DNA from: Pholis gunnellus
Lineage: Eukaryota > Chordata > Actinopteri > Perciformes > Pholidae
NCBI GenBank assembly: GCA_910591455.2
Contig: OU342817.1
Coordinates: 5,417,915-5,481,914, forward strand
Length of the DNA: 64,000 nt
Reading direction: 5' to 3'
Numbering within the stretch: the stretch's first letter is position 1; each line of letters opens with the position of its first letter. Shown piece after piece: positions 57,953 through 64,000 of this stretch. A program made the position numbers and the translations under genes. The notes beneath the pieces were generated by a model, which was given only the letters and a program-made list of their open reading frames with translations, searched no databases and was not told the DNA's origin.

Positions 57953-60900
57953 CCAAAGCTCTATATCCTAATTTCCATGTTCATCCTGCAGCGAGTATTC
58001 TGAACAGCATTTCATTTCATGGCCGGTTAATTTAGTCAAGGAGGGATGATGAATTATCTTATCTTTCTGACTGTTCGCAGACAAAGACTGGGATTTATTT
58101 GATGCAAGAAGGTAATGAGGACCCATTTAATATTCGACTGCACTTGGCCAAAGATATTCTGACCATTCAAGAACAAGATGTCATCTGTGTGTCAGGAGAG
58201 CCTTTTTATTCAAGTGTAAGTAACCCAGCCCGTCTCATAATCACTAAACGCCGCTGTGCCACACTTCACATGCTCATCTGACTAAACTGGAAGGGGTCTC
58301 TGTCTGTCTCTGTGTCTGTTCTTTGATTTTCTCAACAGCCGTTCATCCGATTGACTTCACACTTGGTGTGAATTGCTAAGGACCCGAGAAAGTGCAGCCC
58401 TTCAGATCTATGGGACATATTTATTAGTAGTGCGTAATGTAAGCTACACACACTGCGTGTTTGTTGTGCTGTAATTTTAAAATGGGGTTGGCGGGATGGG
58501 CGATGGATAAAACAAAAAAAACGATCTTTCCCCCAGGAGACCACTGTTTGTTCCCCATGTGAAATCAACGTTGATTCATTTGTCACATACTTTAGCAACG
58601 TCACTTCCTTAGTTATTTTAGCCCAATCAATAATCTTTTCTTAAACCTAACTAAGTCGTTTTGTTGCCTAAACCTAACTAAGTTGTTTCCTGTGAAGAAG
58701 GAAGTTTATTTTGAAAAGACTGTATGCATGTAACGAGCGGAAATTGACACATGTTGCCGTCTTTCTTTACGAAAAATATCATACGAACCGTTGTACAACG
58801 TATTTATTACTTTTTGAAGCCATAAAATGATTGTGTGCGCTATTGCACCATAATTATGTATATATATATAATCTTAGCATTGCTAAGGGATGCATCGTGT
58901 CATGACGGGTGTGTTGCTCAGAAAGCACAGTATCGAGTGTGAAGTTGTTTGGATGAGTGGTTCTTGAGAATACCAGCTCGTTTGAACGGGCCTTGCACTA
59001 TAGTGCAATGAAATCCGTCACATGTACTGCACAATACATGAAGGTTACAGCACAAAGGTATTAAGAACACTCTGAATGTCTGCACTCTTAAGAAATCTAC
59101 ATCAGTTAATCTATTCCTCATAAATCAAATGTAGCTAATAGTGATTAACCTGCTGCATCATGGTGTATAGAGTGTAGCCTGAGGATAAAGCCACACTCTG
59201 ACATCTTTTTCGTCACATTAATAAATTCCCTCTTTAAAAAAAACTCCACAGAGGCCCGAGTCCATTTACCTCTCTGAAAAGGGAATCATTCATTCAGTAT
59301 TGTTGTTGTATAAACCCTCAAAGATTAACAGAGGAAGCACTTGTGTCCTCTGAAACATGATGACTAATTAAGGTAAAGCGAGAAGACATGTTGCAGTAAT
59401 ACAACATTACCATATAAGGTACTCCTAGTGAAGACTTCCTTAGCCTCGGGGACCAATTTACACTTATACATTTAAAAGAAAGTGTTGACTTCCTGCACTG
59501 TCAGCACTAAATATGTTGAGTCAGGCACCAACTTCCCAATATGATACAACAACATCTTTATTCTAGAGTCACAGGCAGCAACCACCACTAGGAAAAGGAG
59601 TCAAGTCACAAATACCTGCGACAATTACAGAATCAATAATTGTAAAAATTAACAAACAAAAATAAAAACCTTCCCTGATATGAGATAAACAATTTCTCTC
59701 AGGATCCATAGACTTAAATAGAAAATAGAGAAAATGAATAAGAGAAGTTCAAATAGAGAAGGGGAAGAGGATTGGACAACAACCAGTCCAAATCTCACAT
59801 CCAGACTTAGAAATAAGTCTTTTATGTTGTTATTGTTTCAGGTTTTTGTTACTTTTTTGACTGGTTGTTGAAGCTTGTGGCTCAAAAATACAGATGTTCT
59901 TACATATTGGGAATTCCCTGCCTGGCAAAGGTCTGCAGTATGACCGAAACATTGCATTTTCAATAAACCTAGTGCTCACAGTAAAGAAAAGAATCAACTT
60001 TATTTTTGTCATTTTACATTTACCCACCACTACTTTATCAAAACTGTCTTACGTAGGCTTATATATAACAAACAAGAGAGTACAAATATATCACATTGAA
60101 TTATCACTGCTTTCTACTTTATGTATGCTTCTTATTGAAAATACACAATACTGTTTTTTTATGTACTTTACAAAAACAGGTTTTTTTTATCGTTCCCCAT
60201 TTGAATTCATTGTTATTTCATTTGAGTTCTGACAAAAGCAACCCTCCCCACTTCTGTTGTAAGAGCTCCCACAGGCTCAGCATCAGTCTGAACTCATTTC
60301 TCGGCTCTAACTGAATCTCTTCCAGGAAAGGACTGTAACGATCAGGAGGCAGACAATTGGAGGGTTTGGCCTGAGCATCAAGGTAATTTAGATCCCATCT
60401 GATTAGGCTGCTTGTCCCAACTGCTTTAAATTAAGTCCGAACAAGTGTTATTGATCATTTTCTTGTCAAACTGAAAGAACAGCGTTAGCTGAGGGATTTG
60501 AGTTGGGAAAATTGAGTTTGCTTTCGAGTGTTTGTGTTTCTTTTGTAATTCAATGCAATGTAATTTGTCCTTAGGGTGGAGCGGAGCATAAAATCCCTGT
60601 TGTAATATCAAAGATATCTAAAGAACAAAAAGGTATGCTGTTTTTTTTGCAAAAGCTCTACAACTCGTTCTATTCCCCCCCTTAGTTTGTTTTTACTAAA
60701 GTCATTTCTTTACTTCCAGCTGAACTCTCTGGGCTGCTTTTCATTGGAGACGGCATCCTTCAGGTATAATGCCAACGCTCTTGTTTATACACCTCATCCT
60801 ACTCTGCAAAATAACACACACACACACACACACACTGTATCTTTAATAATTCATGAGCCACAAAATTGCATCCCCATAGATAAATGTCTCATCCCCAATC

Positions 60901-62667
60901 TTTCATTTGTTACATGTAATCCACAAAAAAAGAAAAAGTCTCTCAGCGCATCTGATGCAGTGGAAACATTTACAAGCCAGCCAGAGACGCTCTGTATTCA
61001 TGGCGACTGTGGTTGTGACTCTCTTGTTTACAGTTGTCAGCGCAGATGCCATAACAGTTATTATGCTTTCCTCGTTAATCATTTTGAAGATGGAAGTTAC
61101 AGTGGTGCGATGCCAGCAGTATTATTTAGGGTAACCCTGTTGCTGTTGTTTCCAGATAAACGGAATAAACGTTAGAAGTTATCGCCACGAGGAAGTGGTA
61201 AGCCGTCATCTTATATCTCATATTTTGCAACGGCGCACTGCCACAGCTCTTTCAACAGCTTATCTTGTCTCACTTAAGGATTTGTATCTTTTTGACATGT
61301 AAAGCCAATTGTTTCTGTTTCATGCTTTTTTTTTTTTTTTTTAAATGTAACTGCAAGAAAGATGTCTGTGTAAAGTCTGTGTAAATCTCTTATCTTTGAT
61401 TTCCACTCTTAGAGAGACGTTAGCGCAACATGTTTTATTACAGCATACAGTTCTCAGCTTCTGCAAAAAAAAAAATATATTTTTACCTTCCAGGTCCAGG
61501 TTTTGAGAAATGCTGGTGAAGAAGTGACTCTTAACGTCTCTTTCCTCAAGAAGACTCCAGCCTTTCTGAAACTGCCCGTGTGTGAAGACTGCACATGTAA
61601 GAAACCTCTACGCACACTCTCTAATTAAAGTATAGGCCGATAATTAACGTTACCGCACTTCAAAATAATTAAACAAGAGTATTAATAGCTGGTATTCATT
61701 TCTTGCTAGAATTGGTTGTCCTGGTGACAATAAACTGTAATGAAGAGCCACTTTGAGAATAAAAAATATAAATTCAGTTGCTTCACTTTGCTAAAGATAG
61801 GAAGCGAGAGGGGGGGGGATAAAGACTGAACTGAAAGAATTGACATTGCCCATTGTGGTGCAATTGATTGCTCTTGCAAAGGAACGCTTCAGCCTCGTCA
61901 TCAGACATGAAAGCTTTCATAAAACCCTTTCATACGCGTATATAGGCCAGGTTGACTGGCCATCCAACCAGACAACTGAATACAAATTGGCACAGAGCAG
62001 GAGCCCACACTGGAGGAGAGAACAAAGTAACACACTTCTGTTGATATCCGTGATCCACTGCAGTTGGAAACCTTGAAATCGAGGGTGGTGTTGCTCAGAG
62101 TTTGGAGGGTTCATTGGCTGTTCTTTGTGTGTGTCCCTGCTGCACATTCAGGCATCCCCAGCGACCAGAGTAGTGGGACCTCCTCTCCTCTGTGCGATAG
62201 CGGCCTGCACTTAAACTACCACCCTAACAACACGGTACTTTATTCATTAGCTTCTTATTTGACTGACTGATTCTATAAATGTCCCTCTGTAACCATGCAG
62301 CAGCGGACCCGGTGCCAGAAAGTTGTTTCCATGCAACTGTCACTGCTCGCTGATAATCGGGATGCTCTATCTTTATCTTTTGTGGAAGGCGATTCAGCTT
62401 TCCCCTGCAGCTCGCGCACGCCGCGCCTGCCTGTGCACATGCAGCAACAACAGCAGAACTCTTGTATGTCGATTGTTTGAAATGTGCGAGGTGGGAAGCG
62501 ACAAGCTCCTCTAAATTGCGTTTCACACTTCTGCAGGACACGCTGTCCTGCTCGTCCTGGCCCACGTCCCCGGGGCTCCGCTGGGAGAAGAGATGGGTGG
62601 ACCTGCGCCTTATTCCACTGCTTCACTCACGCCTGTCGCAGTACAACCCGGGCTCTGACGTCTGCAG
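56086..62667 (+). CDS. sntg1: sntg1 (gamma-1-syntrophin), N-terminal part, continues past the window
   Basis: Nine coding exons join in frame to give residues 1-226 plus two bases of codon 227. The human protein is about 517 residues, so roughly 44% is present. Residues about 10-45 (KTGIYLMQ ... RLHLAKDILTIQEQDV) form the first half of the split PH domain. The PDZ domain covers about 56-139, with the carboxylate-binding loop GGFGLS at 66-71 and the helix residue His118 expected for class I ligands. The second PH half begins around 196 (LRWEKRWVDLRLIPL). Syntrophins sit under the membrane, bind dystrophin-family proteins and recruit channels and signalling proteins through PDZ; the gamma-1 form is mainly neuronal. 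Two in-frame stops (TAGTAG) just before the ATG fix the start. No break or frameshift was seen. snai2 lies upstream in the opposite direction. Confidence 0.95.
56269..56290. repeat. poly(C) run, 22 bases
   Basis: Twenty-two consecutive C within the sntg1 intron, 157 bases past the start-codon exon. Confidence 0.85.
57922..57947. repeat. (TA)n microsatellite
   Basis: About 13 TA units. Confidence 0.9.
58081..58215 (+). CDS. sntg1: sntg1 coding exon 2
   Basis: 135 bases, phase 0 at both ends, acceptor CTGTTCGCAG, donor CAAGT|GTAAGT. It encodes residues 10-54, the first half of the split PH domain (TKTGIYLMQEG ... VCVSGEPFYSS-type end; the actual residues at 45-54 are CVSGEPFYSS). Confidence 0.95.
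58216..60325 (+). other. sntg1 intron, repeats inside
   Basis: It holds an inverted GTTTAGGCAAC repeat copy at 58,637-58,695. Around 59,925-59,975 (GGTCTGCAGTATGACCGAAA) is a wording I associate with the 3' part of fish retroposons. No other gene was seen. Confidence 0.45.
58637..58695 (-). repeat. GTTTAGGCAACAAA repeat copy, inverted
   Basis: TTGTTGCCTAAACCTAACTA is the inverse complement of the wording at 13,690 and 44,615. The unit is present nearly twice in tandem. Confidence 0.6.
60326..60382 (+). CDS. sntg1: sntg1 coding exon 3
   Basis: 57 bases, residues 55-73 (ERTVTIRRQTIGGFGLSIK), phase 0. It carries the start of the PDZ domain and its GFGL loop. The acceptor is AATCTCTTCCAG and the donor is AAG|GTAATT. 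Confidence 0.95.
60575..60632 (+). CDS. sntg1: sntg1 coding exon 4
   Basis: 58 bases, residues 74-92 plus one base (GGAEHKIPVVISKISKEQK), PDZ beta-strand region. The acceptor is TTTGTCCTTAG and the donor is AAAAAG|GTATGC. Confidence 0.95.
60720..60763 (+). CDS. sntg1: sntg1 coding exon 5
   Basis: 44 bases completing residues 93-107 (AELSGLLFIGDGILQ). The intron before it is only 87 bases. The true frame differs from the longer open frame that runs through this stretch. The acceptor is TTACTTCCAG and the donor is CAG|GTATAA. Confidence 0.95.
60814..60835. repeat. (CA)n microsatellite
   Basis: About 11 AC units in the intron after coding exon 5. Confidence 0.85.
61156..61197 (+). CDS. sntg1: sntg1 coding exon 6
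   Basis: 42 bases, residues 108-121 (INGINVRSYRHEEV), phase 0. It includes His118, expected at the start of the PDZ alpha-B helix. The acceptor is GTTGTTTCCAG and the donor is GTG|GTAAGC. Confidence 0.95.
61494..61596 (+). CDS. sntg1: sntg1 coding exon 7
   Basis: 103 bases, residues 122-155 plus one base: VQVLRNAGEEVTLNVSFLKK, then TPAFLKLPVCEDCT. It ends the PDZ domain. The acceptor is TACCTTCCAG and the donor is ACAT|GTAAGA. Confidence 0.95.
62152..62234 (+). CDS. sntg1: sntg1 coding exon 8
   Basis: 83 bases completing residues 156-183, including SDQSSGTSSPLCDSGLHLNY, a serine-rich linker strongly conserved in gamma-1-syntrophin and the clearest identifier of this paralogue. The acceptor is TGCACATTCAG and the donor is ACG|GTACTT. 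Confidence 0.95.
62537..62667 (+). CDS. sntg1: sntg1 coding exon 9
   Basis: 131 bases, residues 184-226 plus two bases: DTLSCSSWPTSPGLRWEKRW, then VDLRLIPLLHSRLSQY..., the start of the second PH half. The acceptor is CACACTTCTGCAG and the donor is TGCAG|GTGAGC. The next exon lies beyond the window or was not recognised. Confidence 0.95.
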
Positions 62668-64000
62668 GTGAGCTGTGGGACTTCATCTTGAAGGGTCAGC
62701 GGTGTCAGTTCTCACTTGCAGAGCCGGTTTCCCCCTGTAAGGCTCTACAAGCTAAGATCTCCTACTTGTTAAGTGCCTGGGGGTTTTCAAATGGAGCATC
62801 CTTCATCTGTAAAAAAAAAAAAAGTCTGTTTAGTCTATTCCCTTCAAACACAATCAGATAAGCAAAATATAGTCTGCAGTAGGACAGATACTGAATAGTG
62901 GGTGCTCGACTTAATAAGCCATTTGGCTGTCAATAAACACATTTTCATTTTGCTACACTGGATGATGGAAACAGCAATCTAGTGGATTGTCTCTTAATGG
63001 ACCACACTTGTGGTTTGGCATGTTTTAGCCCATTAACTGAAAATTGCATATGCGTATTATACGTTTTTAGATTGATTGGACATGAAGTGGGTAATAGTGT
63101 TCACTTTAGCACATCTTTTAGCACATCCGACTTAAAACATATCAGAGTAACAATTGTTTGCTTTATTATTTTTATTTAAGTTATGGAATTGTGAGTCGGC
63201 TGTTTTGAAAGTCATATGTTGCATTAAAAGCAGCTATTATCATAATTTTTATGATCACAATATATCAGAGGACAATGTGAAAGAGGTCGCTCGTAGTGAT
63301 GAACCGTCTGAGAATTATCACCTGAATTTACAGCTCCCCTTAAATCTCCAGAGCTTCATAGTGTTTCAGCTCGTTGTTTAGCTGTCCGGCTGCAACGTCA
63401 CTGCTTTGGTTCACTCTCATCACTTTCACAGTGTGGCTGCATGAGGCAGCTTTTGGCAAAAAAAGCTGAAGAAAAAACTACAATAGTCAATACCAGACAG
63501 CCGTTAGAACTAGCTGATGAATGTGGTGGAGCAGTTAGCATTTAAAAAGCCACATTTTTTCCCATTTAGTCGGCCAGAAACATGACTGGATGTGTAAATA
63601 AGCTGCTAAGTTCGCTATATCAACCTAAAAGGGGATAATATGTCAGTGTTGTGTTCACACAACTTGCTTCCATTGCACCAAAGTGGCCAAACAAATCTGT
63701 TTTTGCAGGTCCAAAGGAATTCAACTTTTATTCCCTGACACATGAGTCCATATACTACATGTTTGCGAAACACTTTTTTTCTTACTGAGATGTTCAATGA
63801 AAAGTGTTGCATGTGAATTTTCAAAGTTTCTGCCCAGAGTTTTGCATGCCGGGATGAAATGAAATGGAATAATTGCTTCGACCACCCTAAAGTAAAGTTG
63901 AGAAAGATTACATATTGCAAGTAAGTTTCTCATCCCTTACTGATATAAATGGGAAGTGATTGCTTCCTTGTGCATACTAAATCAATGAAAAGAGTTTCGG
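62668..64000 (+). other. sntg1 intron, no further exon seen
   Basis: No segment encodes the expected continuation of the PH domain, so the intron extends past the window. The 63,380-63,570 part may be an old repeat. Confidence 0.5.

Larger units (their letters stand above)
56113..58080 (+). other. sntg1 intron with possible conserved element
   Basis: It contains a 22-base C run (56,269-56,290) and a (TA)n tract (57,922-57,947). The 57,290-57,780 part is free of simple repeats, has several TAAT sites and a perfect POU octamer ATGCAAAT at 57,631-57,638. It is a candidate enhancer, unproven. Confidence 0.4.

Noticed and set aside
60687..61175. 162-codon open frame on the plus strand
   Set aside because: It overlaps sntg1 coding exon 5 but in a different frame, runs through a CA microsatellite and introns, and has no domain. 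It is a chance frame.

Overview
The window looks like nuclear DNA from a ray-finned fish, probably a percomorph-type teleost. The genes are intron-split with GT-AG junctions and vertebrate-type proteins. The rest is AT-rich noncoding DNA full of microsatellites, foldback elements and decayed copies of repeat families that I recognise as typical of percomorph genomes. The species call is inference; the gene calls rest on protein sequence read directly from the exons.

Layout. Bases 1 to about 39,400 hold no protein-coding gene that I can support. They contain dispersed repeats, simple repeats, a decayed LINE reverse-transcriptase fragment (33,480-33,770, minus strand), and a CpG-rich patch with three CACCTG E-boxes (38,400-38,625). 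On the minus strand, 40,192-41,583 holds a complete three-exon snai2 (Slug) gene: 260 residues, an N-terminal SNAG motif and five zinc fingers. Its probable 3' UTR runs down to about 39,430 and its promoter lies at about 41,600-41,850. Next comes about 4 kb of repeat-rich DNA with a roughly 430 bp foldback element and opposed TG and CA microsatellites. A candidate untranslated first exon of the next gene ends at 46,570.

On the plus strand, sntg1 (gamma-1-syntrophin) runs off the right edge. A candidate 5' UTR exon lies at 55,224-55,446. Nine coding exons from 56,086 to 62,667 encode residues 1-226 plus two bases of the next codon: first half of the split PH domain, PDZ domain, and the start of the second PH half. 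All nine exons join in frame. No coding exon was found between 62,668 and 64,000.

The two genes are head to head. As I recall the human map, SNAI2 and SNTG1 are also neighbours in this relative orientation but much further apart, so this looks like a compressed version of an old syntenic block. They do not form a pathway: snai2 is a nuclear repressor of the Snail family, and sntg1 is a scaffold of the dystrophin complex. The most unusual signal is an open reading frame upstream of, and in frame with, the snai2 start codon. It lacks an ATG but contains an exact match to the CtBP-binding pattern PxDLSxK. I found no CRISPR, prokaryotic operon, tRNA, rRNA or intact transposase gene.
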